The notes: a model not told the origin generated them from the sequence alone. A stretch of 64,000 nucleotides of DNA from an uncultured Lachnospiraceae bacterium (GCA_947176065.1 CAMWPB010000010.1:1-64000); one strand, 5' to 3'. Positions 7,021 to 14,571 are shown, counted from the stretch's first letter. Translations and numbers: made by a program.

Positions 7021-8284
7021 ATTACCTTTTGTGACAAAGGAACAGATAGAGGAGATTGCCGGAACCTATCCGACGCCCTTTCATATTTATGACGAGAAGG
7101 GTATACGGGAGAATGCAAAGGCTGTACAGGAGGCATTTGCATGGAATAAGGGATTTAAGGAGTACTTTGCGGTGAAGGCATGTCCGAATCCGTTCCTGAT
7201 TCAGATTCTCCATGAGTATGGCGCAGGATGTGACTGTTCCTCCATGACGGAGCTGATGTTGAGCAACGCGCTTGGAATTAAGGGGGAGGATATCATGTTT
7301 TCCTCCAACGATACGCCGGCGCAGGAATACGAATACTGCGCGAAGGTGGGAGGTATTATCAATCTGGATGATATCACGCACATTGACTTTGTGGAGGGCA
7401 TTCTGGGGAAACTGCCCGAGACCATGAGCTGCCGCTACAATCCCGGCGGTGTTTTCCAGCTCAGCAACGGCATTATGGACAATCCGGGGGACTCCAAGTA
7501 TGGATTCACGCCGGAACAGCTCTTTGAGGGCTACCGGATTTTGAAGGAAAAGGGCGTGAAGCGTTTCGGCCTTCATGCTTTTCTTGCCAGCAACACGGTG
7601 ACTAACGAGTATTATCCGCAGCTTGCAAAACAGCTTTTTGAGCTGGCGGTCCAGATTAAGGAGAAGGTGGGGGTGCAGCTTTCCTTTATCAACCTTTCCG
7701 GCGGCGTGGGAATCGCCTATCAGCCCGGTCAGGAGGCCAACGATATCCGCGTGATCGGCGAGGGCGTGCACAAGGTTTACGACGAGGTGCTTGTGCCCGC
7801 GGGCATGGGTGATACGGCGATTTACACGGAGATGGGCCGTTTTATGACTGGCCCTTACGGCGCGCTTGTAACGCAGGCAATTCATGAGAAACACACCCAT
7901 AAGGAATATATCGGTGTGGATGCCTGTGCGGTGAATCTGATGCGGCCCGCCATGTACGGCGCATACCATCATATCACTGTGCTGGGGAAGGAGAATGCGC
8001 CCTGTGACCATATGTATGACGTGACGGGTTCCCTGTGCGAGAATAATGATAAGTTTGCCATAGACAGGATGCTTCCCGAGATCGAGAAAGGGGATTATCT
8101 GGTGATTCACGATACGGGGGCGCATGGCTACGCCATGGGTTATAATTATAATGGTAAGTTAAAGTCGGCGGAGCTTTTGTTAAAGGAGGATGGCAGTGTG
8201 CAGCTCATCCGCCGGGCGGAGACGCCGAAGGACTACTTCGCTACGCTTGATGGATTTGAGGTGTATGGGAGGCTGGGGGTGTAA
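7013..8284 (+). CDS. lysA: Diaminopimelate decarboxylase
   Basis: LysA is a fold-type III PLP enzyme that decarboxylates meso-diaminopimelate to L-lysine. The 423-aa sequence shows the PLP lysine in YFAVKACPNP near residue 47, the glycine-rich phosphate site in NLSGGVGI near 225, the Glu-x-Gly-Arg segment TEMGRF near 275 and the substrate-side Cys in CENNDKFA near 343. ATG 7013 follows AGGAGGAG and overlaps the end of ung (ATGAGTAA). The fit is good, although related carboxynorspermidine decarboxylases share these motifs. A strong hairpin terminator follows. Confidence 0.88.
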   Translation: MSKLPFVTKEQIEEIAGTYPTPFHIYDEKGIRENAKAVQEAFAWNKGFKEYFAVKACPNPFLIQILHEYGAGCDCSSMTELMLSNALGIKGEDIMFSSNDTPAQEYEYCAKVGGIINLDDITHIDFVEGILGKLPETMSCRYNPGGVFQLSNGIMDNPGDSKYGFTPEQLFEGYRILKEKGVKRFGLHAFLASNTVTNEYYPQLAKQLFELAVQIKEKVGVQLSFINLSGGVGIAYQPGQEANDIRVIGEGVHKVYDEVLVPAGMGDTAIYTEMGRFMTGPYGALVTQAIHEKHTHKEYIGVDACAVNLMRPAMYGAYHHITVLGKENAPCDHMYDVTGSLCENNDKFAIDRMLPEIEKGDYLVIHDTGAHGYAMGYNYNGKLKSAELLLKEDGSVQLIRRAETPKDYFATLDGFEVYGRLGV

Positions 8285-8329
8285 AAGACTTTCGGCGGAT
8301 CTCTATAATACGTGTTCAAAAAAGTGCTC

Positions 8330-8375
8330 AAAAAGGTAGCTGCCTCTCGATCAGGCGCGAGGTAGCTGCCTTTTG
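8330..8375 (+). terminator. Terminator after lysA
   Basis: A stem of roughly 19 bp, with a few G-U pairs and one mismatch, forms between AAAAAGGTAGCTGCCTCTCG and CGCGAGGTAGCTGCCTTTT. The A tract on one side and T tract on the other suit termination in both directions, serving lysA and the convergent gene at 8392. The arms also contain the direct repeat GGTAGCTGCCT. Confidence 0.8.
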
Positions 8376-8391
8376 ACTTGAGAGCATTTTA

Positions 8392-8925
8392 TTAACTCTC
8401 TAAAATACTAAGCATTTCTTTAATATAATCCTTAAATTTTCTAATGTCTGATAATAATCCGTATTGTAGCTTTTGAGAAGTCGTGACTGCCCGATTATAT
8501 TGTAATTCAGTAATTTCACCTGTTTCCAATGCTTCCTGCAACTCATCCATATCATCTGTAATAATATCTCCATTTGGATAAACAACCAAATCCAAATATA
8601 AATCATAAAAATATGGAACACTATCATCATCATATCCTTGTGCATCAATCATATCTATATAACAAACCTTCATTTCATAGCTGTTGTCCATCATTACTGT
8701 GATACAATAAAACTCATCATACGGCATAATCGTTAACCAATGATAGCCGTTATCACATACTACCACATCTTTATTGTTATATTTCCATATTTGTTTTTCA
8801 AAAACACTATTTATAGTCAATAGTCCAATATAACCTTTTATTTGCGGCATATCCACCTGTTTTCCAATTCTATTTTTTGAAGTAATACATTTCCATTCGT
8901 CATATGTTAATCTACATTTATACAT
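8392..8925 (-). CDS. DUF402-family protein
   Basis: The 177-aa protein matches the DUF402 pattern, a beta-barrel domain whose studied members hydrolyse nucleoside tri- or diphosphates or act in RNA 5' chemistry. Visible marks are VVCDNGYHWLTIMP near 75, YDLYLDLVVYPNGDIITDD near 126 with the acidic cluster of the family, and the closing Asp/Glu-rich helix DELQEALETGEITE. The encoding DNA is clearly more AT-rich than the flanking lysA and hisF genes, which suggests recent acquisition. Its upstream side on the minus strand has AAAAGGAGC about 6 nt before the start. No partner gene is obvious. The substrate is not predicted. Confidence 0.75.
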   Translation of the reverse strand: MYKCRLTYDEWKCITSKNRIGKQVDMPQIKGYIGLLTINSVFEKQIWKYNNKDVVVCDNGYHWLTIMPYDEFYCITVMMDNSYEMKVCYIDMIDAQGYDDDSVPYFYDLYLDLVVYPNGDIITDDMDELQEALETGEITELQYNRAVTTSQKLQYGLLSDIRKFKDYIKEMLSILES

Positions 8926-9062
8926 ACATATGCTCCTTTTAAACTTCGATTTTTGAATCTATTAGATAACAAGATTATAAAGTTGCCATGCCGATACGAA
9001 AAAAAGTTTCACATATCGGACACTATTATTTTGACAAGTAATAATCAATTTACAGTGCAATA

Positions 9063-9108
9063 AAAAATAAGGAAACCTTAGTATCTATCAAGATTTCCTT
9101 ATTTTTTA
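9063..9108 (-). terminator. Terminator of the tRNA-Leu gene
   Basis: AAAAAATAAGGAAA and TTTCCTTATTTTTT form a near-perfect A/T-flanked stem just downstream (minus strand) of the tRNA. The sequence is symmetric, so it could also end transcripts from the other side. Confidence 0.8.
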
Positions 9109-9113
9109 ACTAA

Positions 9114-9196
9114 TGCTGGTGGTGGGACTTGAACCCACACGTGGTTGCCCACAACAGATTTTGAGTCTGCCTCGTCTGCCATTCCGACACACCAGC
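9114..9196 (-). tRNA. tRNA-Leu (anticodon CAA)
   Basis: Read on the minus strand, the acceptor stem GCTGGTG pairs with CACCAGC and the discriminator is A. The anticodon loop CTCAAAA gives anticodon CAA, which reads UUG. A long variable arm of the class II type is present, and the T arm carries GTTCAAGTC. The CCA end is not encoded. tRNA genes are common integration sites, but no integrase or direct repeat of its 3' end was seen nearby. Confidence 0.93.
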
Positions 9197-9323
9197 TCAT
9201 TTTATAATTTGATTGCACTAAACGGTTATTTGGATCTATAATCTGCAACCAAGCTATATCTTACCACACCAAAGAAGTGTTGGCAAGGTCTATTCAAAGG
9301 AAATCCTGACAAAATTGAACAAA

Positions 9324-9827
9324 CTATGACGGCGGCAGAAAAATGGCGGCGTTCGGTGCGTGATAAGTAAAGAATAGAAAACAGACGAGAAGGGCACATA
9401 CCATGAGCCCCAAAACAAAGGTATGGCTTTCCAGCCTGTGTGACAGTGTAAGTCTGTAAGTGAGCCAGAAGCTGATGACAATACTCAGTATAAATATACC
9501 GATATCCAAGGCAAGATAGTTTGTGCCGAGGACAGAAGTATAAGCATAGAAAAAAAGCGGGATGAGAAGCGTACCCATTATGATGCCAAAGAACAACGCG
9601 GAGGTAATGTGGGGGTATTGTCGTCTGAATTTCAAAATCATAATGATGGAATAGAGCAGCATGGGAAAGAACAATAATTTCATATGTTCCCAGACGGATT
9701 CGTTAACAGGCGTAAAAAGGCCGACTATATGATTCTGGCCGGTCCAGTCATATAGAAAGTGGGAAAGGGAGCCGATTGTCAGAACAAAAAGGATTCCGAT
9801 GATGGCGTAACGTTTTAAAAGTTTCAT
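9324..9827 (-). CDS. Small integral membrane protein, DUF6512-like
   Basis: The 167-aa product is strongly hydrophobic with about five membrane segments, beginning with YAIIGILFVLTIGSLSHFLY. The conserved-looking stretch near residues 28-52 (YDWTGQNH, TPVNESVWEHMK) matches my memory of the DUF6512 family in Clostridia; this assignment is from recall only. Function is unknown. No operon partner is present: the tRNA lies downstream and a divergent gene starts at 10041. A region of about 210 nt separates it from that gene, with no clear feature beyond promoter-like AT-rich sequence. Confidence 0.7.
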   Translation of the reverse strand: MKLLKRYAIIGILFVLTIGSLSHFLYDWTGQNHIVGLFTPVNESVWEHMKLLFFPMLLYSIIMILKFRRQYPHITSALFFGIIMGTLLIPLFFYAYTSVLGTNYLALDIGIFILSIVISFWLTYRLTLSHRLESHTFVLGLMVCALLVCFLFFTYHAPNAAIFLPPS

Positions 9828-10040
9828 AAGTAAATACCTCAGGAACAGTATATGCAGCCGGGAGTGAATTATGTGTTCCTTCCGATCAACGGAATTGTGA
9901 TTATGATAATGTAGGAATTTTTCTCAAATCTTACTTGTTATTGTGGGATATTGGGGTAAAATTAAGAAAAGGAATTATCATGAAGAAGAAATGCGATATA
10001 GCTGTCCGGGGAAAGCGGGCGGACGATTGGAGGGGTAGAT

Positions 10041-10961
10041 ATGGCGAAACGTATATTGGACTGTAGTGCATCTGAGCTGGCAAAGTATAATTCCAGACAG
10101 CTTTTGGAAGCCATAGCCGGAAGTGAGGGGCGGGTACTGGCTGGAGAATGTATCGGTATCACGCAGCCTCTGTTTACGGATATCACGAACGCAGAAGTGG
10201 TGGCGGCCATGGGAGCGGATCTTTTGCTGCTCAATATGTTTGATGTACAAAATCCTGTGATACAGGGACTTCCAGAGGTACCTAAAAAGGAGACAGTGCG
10301 GGAGTTAAAAAGACTGACCGGAAGAGTGGTCGGCATCAATCTGGAACCTGTGGAAGGTGCAGAAAAAGGGGATGACAGTCTGTGGCGGATGACAGATGGA
10401 AGAAGAGCCACAGCCGCAAACGGACTGCTTGCAGCAGAAATGGGTGTGGATATGGTTCTCTTGACGGGGAATCCCGGAAACGGCGTGAGCAATCGGGCGA
10501 TCACGGATTCTTTGTCAGCGATCCGGGAGGCGGTAGGCGACAGATTGATTTTGGCGGCGGGTAAGATGCACGCGGCCGGTGTGATCAGCGAGGGTGCGGA
10601 TCATATAATCACCGAGGAGGATATTCAGGCATTTTGCAGGGCAGGAGCGGACGTGATTCTGCTGCCTGCGCCGGGCACGGTTCCGGGAATTACTGTGGAA
10701 GGGGTACGTAAACTGGTGGCTTATGCGCACAGTCTGGGTGCCTTGACGATCACGGCGATCGGAACCTCCCAGGAGGGCAGCGATGCAGCTACAATCCGTC
10801 AGATTGCTCTCTGGTGTAAAATGACAGGAACGGATATTCATCACATCGGGGATTCCGGTTATGTGGGTATGGCTCTGCCCGAAAATATTATGACCTATTC
10901 CGTTGCCATCCGTGGAATCAGGCATACCTATCACAGAATGGCACAGTCGGTAAACCGATAA
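10041..10961 (+). CDS. TIM-barrel protein of the PEP phosphonomutase-like/DUF7916 type
   Basis: The 306-aa protein has the alternating strand/helix pattern of a (beta/alpha)8 barrel: GRVLAGECI, ADLLLLNMFD, GRVVGINLEPV, VDMVLLTGNPG, RLILAAGKMH, ADVILLPAPGTVPGIT and ALTITAIGTSQEGS. I associate this pattern with a conserved Firmicutes family often placed beside sugar phosphotransferase genes (annotated DUF7916 or PEP phosphonomutase-like), but here it stands alone. The glycine-rich loops near 212 and 245 look like phosphate sites. Enzymatic activity is unknown. GGAGGGG lies about 7 nt before the ATG and a strong terminator follows. Confidence 0.6.
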   Translation: MAKRILDCSASELAKYNSRQLLEAIAGSEGRVLAGECIGITQPLFTDITNAEVVAAMGADLLLLNMFDVQNPVIQGLPEVPKKETVRELKRLTGRVVGINLEPVEGAEKGDDSLWRMTDGRRATAANGLLAAEMGVDMVLLTGNPGNGVSNRAITDSLSAIREAVGDRLILAAGKMHAAGVISEGADHIITEEDIQAFCRAGADVILLPAPGTVPGITVEGVRKLVAYAHSLGALTITAIGTSQEGSDAATIRQIALWCKMTGTDIHHIGDSGYVGMALPENIMTYSVAIRGIRHTYHRMAQSVNR

Positions 10962-11002
10962 AGGAAGTGCGGTTATATAGTGTTTAAAAAGTTTAATAAG
11001 AA

Positions 11003-11048
11003 AAGAGCCGCCACCCAGCAAAAATCTTAAGCTGGTGTGACGGCTCTT
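11003..11048. terminator. Bidirectional terminator
   Basis: AAGAGCCGCCACCCAGC pairs with GCTGGTGTGACGGCTCTT around an AAAAATCTTAA loop. It lies between the converging genes at 10041 (+) and 11059 (-) and probably ends both. Confidence 0.85.
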
Positions 11049-11058
11049 CTGACTCACT

Positions 11059-11202
11059 CTAATCGTAGAGGGAAGTGCCGTATTTTACTTTTCTGAAAAT
11101 CTTATAGCCAAGCGTGCCGAAGAGAGCAGCCACTAAGTAGAGCGTGGACAGTCCGCCTGCGGCACCGCCTACTATAATCAATATTAAAACGCCGATATTC
11201 AT
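11059..11202 (-). CDS. 47-aa membrane protein
   Basis: A short gene with a single membrane segment (residues 3-27, NIGVLILIIVGGAAGGLSTL and onward) followed by a basic tail, GYKIFRKVKYG. The ribosome binding site AAAGGAG lies about 10 nt before the ATG. The stop codon is followed within 10 nt by the shared terminator. The good start site and clean ending argue that it is real. Function is unknown; small anchored peptides like this are common in Lachnospiraceae. Confidence 0.65.
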   Translation of the reverse strand: MNIGVLILIIVGGAAGGLSTLYLVAALFGTLGYKIFRKVKYGTSLYD

Positions 11203-11370
11203 ATTTATATAATCTCCTTTTTCACAATTTTACACATATTTTACCGGTTCAGGCAGAACGGAAATCCTGAAAACCGCACAGCAAAAAAGTGGCGCGTTTA
11301 CGGACATATCGTGCCTGAATGGATGTTGTTTTTTGTGCGCTATATCAGTGGTGAAATGTGTGAAAAAGGA

Positions 11371-11796
11371 TCAGGATTTTTGCCCGTCCTTAAGATGAAT
11401 GTAGTTTGTGATTATGATACCGCAGGGACTGTGCGAGGGTATCTCACGCACCATAAACAGCCCGGAAAGGGCGTGATAATTTGCAGATATATTGTCAGAA
11501 AAGAGATGCGTCGCGATCTGCCTGATGGAGCGTGACAGAGGTCTTACGCTGCGGTTTCTGGCGGCAGACAGTGTCTCTAATGTGCCGGAACTCCGCGCAG
11601 AAAGATATTTCTGGACGGGAAGATGTTTGGAGTTGGAGATGATGGCAGAAGAATGGTTTACATAACAATCATGCGTACCGCAGACCGCATCCGTGAGTTC
11701 TGCAACGGAAGATGCGCCAGAGCAGACGCCCCAGAGGAGCAGGGTCAGTATGTATAAGAGACATAGTGTTTTTCGGTATGTTTTATGTGCCATCAT
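11371..11796 (-). CDS. Putative secreted or anchored protein, unknown function
   Basis: This 141-aa reading frame starts MMAHKTYRK followed by a hydrophobic stretch (LCLLYILTLLLWGVCSG), which looks like a signal peptide. The rest is Ser/Thr/His-rich with no recognised domain. A well-formed promoter (TTGCTT, 17 nt, TATAAT) lies directly upstream, with transcription expected to begin at or beside the ATG. No Shine-Dalgarno sequence exists, so translation would be leaderless. An opposing frame of 74 codons at 11311-11535 overlaps it but has neither promoter nor binding site. The region 11203-11370 holds nothing recognisable. Confidence 0.4.
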   Translation of the reverse strand: MMAHKTYRKTLCLLYILTLLLWGVCSGASSVAELTDAVCGTHDCYVNHSSAIISNSKHLPVQKYLSARSSGTLETLSAARNRSVRPLSRSIRQIATHLFSDNISANYHALSGLFMVREIPSHSPCGIIITNYIHLKDGQKS

Positions 11797-11803
11797 GGGT
11801 GTT

Positions 11804-11832
11804 ATTATAGCAGAGATTATGGGGAGAAGCAA
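11804..11832 (-). promoter_or_regulatory. Minus-strand promoter TTGCTT-17-TATAAT
   Basis: The -35 TTGCTT (11827-11832) and -10 TATAAT (11804-11809) are separated by 17 nt. The predicted start of transcription near 11797 coincides with the ATG of the 141-aa frame. The same hexamer pair and spacing occur before the XRE gene at 13307-13335. Confidence 0.6.
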
Positions 11833-11888
11833 ATCATATTAATGTTTCCCATAGGCTATTCGCATAAAAAACATGCTTTATTAATGGA

Positions 11889-11952
11889 ATGACATTACGG
11901 GAAGTGTGTGATATAATTTCAACATTGACGATAACGACAAAATCAGAATTTG
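11889..11952 (+). promoter_or_regulatory. Promoter and shared leader motif of the Fic gene
   Basis: The -35 ATGACA (11889) and -10 TATAAT (11912) are 17 nt apart. Downstream lies CGATAACGACAAAATC (11929 onward), then AGAATTTGTAAAGGAAA. Nearly the same string, at the same distance from the -10 box, occurs before the DUF2695 gene (14006), and a shorter version before the HipA-like gene (14536). It probably marks a common operator around the transcription start. Confidence 0.6.
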
Positions 11953-11991
11953 TAAAGGAAATTATAGCAGATATCAAGGAAGGAAAACAAT

Positions 11992-12726
11992 ATGAATAAA
12001 GAAAAGGCCTTTTTAGATTTCCTTCTGGAAAGATTCAGAATAGAAAGAAGGAAGTTTGATAGATCGGGTGTGTACGCATATACACAACGTTTACTTGCTT
12101 ATAATTCAAATAAAATGGAAGGAAGCACACTCACAGAGGAGCAAACGGCTTCTTTATTTGATAATGGGACATTACCTAAATCTGACGAATATTATAGAGC
12201 GAAAGATGTTGAAGAAATGAATGGGCATTTTCTTATGTTTAATAAAATGCTGGATACGTTGGATGAGGTGTTATCGCAGGAACTGATAAAGCAATTCCAT
12301 TATGAGTTGAAATCAGGGGTATTTGAGGATCGTGCCAATGGATATGCCATTGGTGATTATAAACAACGTCCCAATATGATTGGTATGTACCAGACTGTAA
12401 GACCAGAGAATGTTACCCATGAGATGTATTTGCTTATGGAGTGGTATAATAATCAGGATGTAGATATTTCTGTATTGGCTGAGTTTCATGCCAGATACGA
12501 GAGTATTCATCCTTTCCAAGACGGGAATGGCAGGACAGGCAGATTGATTCTTTTTAGGGAGTGCCTGAAGAATGGCATTGTGCCAGTTGTGATTGAAGAT
12601 GCAAATAGAAATGAGTATCTGGATGCTCTAAAAGAATATAGGGAAGAAAAATCCCTGAATAAATTAATTGGTTTGCTTGAAAAAGAGCAACAGTTTTATT
12701 GGGGAAGGTGTAAATATTTTATGTGA
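11992..12726 (+). CDS. Fic-domain protein (class II, with N-terminal inhibitory helix)
   Basis: Fic enzymes transfer AMP or related groups from nucleotides to target proteins. The 244-aa product has the full active-site motif HPFQDGNGRTGR near residue 172, including the catalytic His. An N-terminal S-x-x-x-E-G motif, within NSNKMEGS near residue 38, is the class II inhibitory helix whose Glu blocks ATP placement. The IGDYKQRPN flap strand precedes the active site. AGGAAGG lies upstream of the ATG. No antitoxin gene sits beside it, which fits self-inhibition in class II. The DNA is AT-rich compared with housekeeping neighbours. Confidence 0.88.
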   Translation: MNKEKAFLDFLLERFRIERRKFDRSGVYAYTQRLLAYNSNKMEGSTLTEEQTASLFDNGTLPKSDEYYRAKDVEEMNGHFLMFNKMLDTLDEVLSQELIKQFHYELKSGVFEDRANGYAIGDYKQRPNMIGMYQTVRPENVTHEMYLLMEWYNNQDVDISVLAEFHARYESIHPFQDGNGRTGRLILFRECLKNGIVPVVIEDANRNEYLDALKEYREEKSLNKLIGLLEKEQQFYWGRCKYFM

Positions 12727-12741
12727 TATATATAGAGGAAT

Positions 12742-13269
12742 TTATTTAACGTGAGAGTTTAGCGCCTCCTTCAACGCCGCCAGTTTTTTCTCATCCAGCC
12801 CGCCTGCGATAACGGCATCCTTGATCCAGAGTTTCAGCGCTTCAACCGTGACAGAGATTTTTTCCAGACGGTCCTCGATCTTGGCGAAATCGGGGAGCTC
12901 GTCGTCCGTAATTTTTCCGTCTTCCGTAATCTCAATCAGACGTTCCTTGTATTTATCCAAAGTATTCAAGGAGGAGAGGATGCCCAGCGTAATTTCCGGG
13001 AGGCCGGAAATCTGTACTTCGGGAACATGTTCCTGGCCGATGCGGCATTCATTGGCGCAGTAGTAGTTGCACAGACGGGGATTCTGATATGCCTCCGCCA
13101 TGAGAACGACGTCTTCCGGCTGCGGAAGTGTGGTGCCGTTTTCTATTTTCTCGATTTTACTTTCGGAAATACAGCCGATGAGCTCGCTCGCCCGGGCTCT
13201 GGTAAGACCGGCATTTTCCCTGCTTTGGAAGTAAATATTTTTGTTCTCTTTTGCAGATTTCTTTCCCAT
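12742..13269 (-). CDS. XRE-family helix-turn-helix regulator
   Basis: The 175-aa protein has an N-terminal DNA-binding domain (residues about 15-70: SRENAGLTRARASELIG, then ISESKIEKIENGTTLPQPED) of the Cro/C1 type. A Cys-bearing linker CNYYCANECRIG near 85-96 follows, and then a helical C-terminal part rich in charged residues. ATG 13269 (MGKKSAKE) is chosen because upstream in-frame codons lie in the promoter region; AAAGGGCC is the nearest purine-rich site. It converges with the Fic gene 16 nt away. It is a candidate regulator of the neighbouring accessory genes, by proximity only. Confidence 0.8.
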   Translation of the reverse strand: MGKKSAKENKNIYFQSRENAGLTRARASELIGCISESKIEKIENGTTLPQPEDVVLMAEAYQNPRLCNYYCANECRIGQEHVPEVQISGLPEITLGILSSLNTLDKYKERLIEITEDGKITDDELPDFAKIEDRLEKISVTVEALKLWIKDAVIAGGLDEKKLAALKEALNSHVK

Positions 13270-13306
13270 AAGATGAGGCCCTTTCCGAATGTAGATACAT
13301 ATGTTT

Positions 13307-13335
13307 ATTATAGCGAATGGAGTTATGGGAAGCAA
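13307..13335 (-). promoter_or_regulatory. Promoter of the XRE gene
   Basis: TTGCTT (13330-13335, minus strand) and TATAAT (13307-13312) are spaced by 17 nt. This places the transcription start about 30 nt before the ATG at 13269. Confidence 0.65.
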
Positions 13336-13359
13336 GAAAAAGCGTACCTGTGGAGGGCG

Positions 13360-13391
13360 GGGGTATTTCACAAAACGGAACGAAATACCCC
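13360..13391. repeat. 10-bp inverted repeat upstream of the XRE promoter
   Basis: GGGGTATTTC (13360-13369) and GAAATACCCC (13382-13391) are perfect arms around a 12-nt spacer. On the plus strand it is followed by CTGTCTTTTT, so it could be a terminator. On the minus strand it lies just upstream of the XRE -35 box, so it could be an operator. Confidence 0.55.
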
Positions 13392-13494
13392 TGTCTTTTT
13401 CGTAACAATCACAGTTTAACAGTTAAGCCGAATGTCATAAAATTGTAAATACAGGTAAATCAAATCCAGAGATAAACTGTAGGGAGAGAGTGCC

Positions 13495-13668
13495 ATGACA
13501 TTAAATGGAGCAGTGGATGAAAGGATTTCTTTATGCCGCTTTCTTGAAAAGGTCGAGGAGCAGGAAATATACTGCGCATCCATCGGCGTGCGGGATGTGT
13601 CAAGATTCCGTGGAAAAGAGATGACGCAGAGGAACGGAACTGTAGAGGGAAACAGGAAACGAATTTGA
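13495..13668 (+). CDS. 57-aa small protein
   Basis: A short frame starting MTLNGAVDERISLCRFLEK, with GGGAGAG about 8 nt upstream of the ATG. It is charged and soluble in character with a basic end (GNRKRI). It ends 30 nt before the next small gene, probably in one transcript. No family was recognised. Confidence is moderate because short frames arise by chance. Confidence 0.4.
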   Translation: MTLNGAVDERISLCRFLEKVEEQEIYCASIGVRDVSRFRGKEMTQRNGTVEGNRKRI

Positions 13669-13698
13669 TGATAAAAGCGTTTCAAAGGAGGAGAAAAG

Positions 13699-13914
13699 AT
13701 GATTAGCTTATTATTTTGTATTTTGATGCTTGCGGTATTTGGAAAACTGGCCGTATTTGCTTTCCGCGCCGCATGGGGCGTTACAAAGATTCTGCTGTGC
13801 TTTGTGCTGGCGCCGTTATTCTTGATTGTGCTTTTGATTTCAGGACTGGTTTATATCGCATTTCCGATTTTAATCATTGTGGGTGTGATCGGGCTTGTGT
13901 CATCGCGGGTCTAA
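13699..13914 (+). CDS. 71-aa membrane protein
   Basis: The product is almost entirely hydrophobic, with two or three membrane segments: MISLLFCILMLAVFGKLAVF, a short basic-aromatic turn (FRAAWGVTK), then ILLCFVLAPLFLIVLL and on to the end. An excellent binding site, AAAGGAGGAG, precedes the ATG. Similar short membrane proteins are frequent in Lachnospiraceae; function is unknown. The intergenic 13915-14044 holds only the promoter of the next gene. Confidence 0.65.
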   Translation: MISLLFCILMLAVFGKLAVFAFRAAWGVTKILLCFVLAPLFLIVLLISGLVYIAFPILIIVGVIGLVSSRV

Positions 13915-13965
13915 CTAAAATCCCCTCTGTGTGATATTTAAAGCAACCTGTGCATGGGCACAGCA

Positions 13966-14037
13966 TTGTGATTTGAGTTGTCGCGTGATATAATTTCTGT
14001 GTTACCGATAGCGACAAAATCGAAATTTGTGAGGAAA
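13966..14037 (+). promoter_or_regulatory. Promoter and shared leader motif of the DUF2695 gene
   Basis: TTGTGA (13966) and TATAAT (13989) are 17 nt apart. The motif CGATAGCGACAAAATC starts at 14006, 11 nt after the -10 box, and is followed by GAAATTTGTGAGGAAA. This matches the Fic leader at 11929 closely in sequence and position. Confidence 0.65.
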
Positions 14038-14044
14038 GCGCAAT

Positions 14045-14335
14045 ATGTCAGACATGTCTAAAGAAGAAAAGAAAGCATTGATGAAAAAATGGAAAGCTGC
14101 ACAAAATAAGAAATATATTCTCAGCAAAGCAAGAGCGCAAAAGCTGTTTCGATATTTAGAAGCAGAATTGGTGAATACGCCATGTAATCATACATTGTGC
14201 TATACAGAGCAATGGCTTAAGGAAAATTTACCCCAAGAAAAGATAGATAGTGTAATTGTAGAAATGAAAGAGATGGGTGGATATTGCGATTGCGAAGTTC
14301 TATTGAATTGCTATGAAAAATATGACATAGGATGA
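14045..14335 (+). CDS. DUF2695-family protein
   Basis: The 96-aa product ends with the pattern I recall for DUF2695: CNHTLCYTEQWLKENL near residue 49, then GGYCDCEVLLNC near 78, with conserved Cys and His that could bind a metal. The N-terminal part is a lysine-rich helix. Function is unknown. It follows a promoter whose leader matches that of the Fic gene. The DNA is AT-rich. The 236-nt stretch after it (14336-14571) holds only the promoter at 14499 and a possible 11-codon frame behind AAAGGAGG. Confidence 0.75.
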   Translation: MSDMSKEEKKALMKKWKAAQNKKYILSKARAQKLFRYLEAELVNTPCNHTLCYTEQWLKENLPQEKIDSVIVEMKEMGGYCDCEVLLNCYEKYDIG

Positions 14336-14498
14336 ATAAAGTCCCATCAACGCGATACATGCGCGATAACCAACACTGTTCAGCCCATAAAAAATATGAT
14401 ATTATGTAACCTGTAAAAGGGGAACGCGTATGGAACCCCATTCATACGTGAAAGGAGGCTGCGGGAGTGATTTCGCAGTTTTCTTTGTGCCCGTGGAG

Positions 14499-14540
14499 TT
14501 GACAATTTTTTTGGGAGAGGAGATAATATTTTTACCGATA
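14499..14540 (+). promoter_or_regulatory. Promoter of the HipA-like gene with CGATA motif
   Basis: TTGACA (14499) and GATAAT (14522) are 17 nt apart. ACCGATAAACA follows from 14534, a weaker version of the motif found after the Fic and DUF2695 promoters. Confidence 0.5.
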
Positions 14541-14571
14541 AACAGAAGATCAAGAGGCGGAACAGGCGATT

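Noticed and set aside
7022..8125. 367-codon minus-strand frame opposite lysA
   Set aside because: Entirely inside lysA; His- and Arg-rich composition typical of an antisense shadow of a GC-rich gene.
9114..9196. tRNA-Leu as an integration site for a genomic island
   Set aside because: No integrase, no repeat of the tRNA 3' end and no clear element boundaries were found, although the surrounding genes are accessory in character.
11311..11535. 74-codon plus-strand frame
   Set aside because: No ribosome binding site or promoter; it overlaps the minus-strand frame that has both a promoter and a signal-peptide-like start.
14455..14500. 11-codon frame behind AAAGGAGG at about 14454 (GTG start at 14468)
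   Set aside because: It has a good binding site but is too short to support as a gene without conservation data; noted only as a possible leader peptide of the HipA-like gene.
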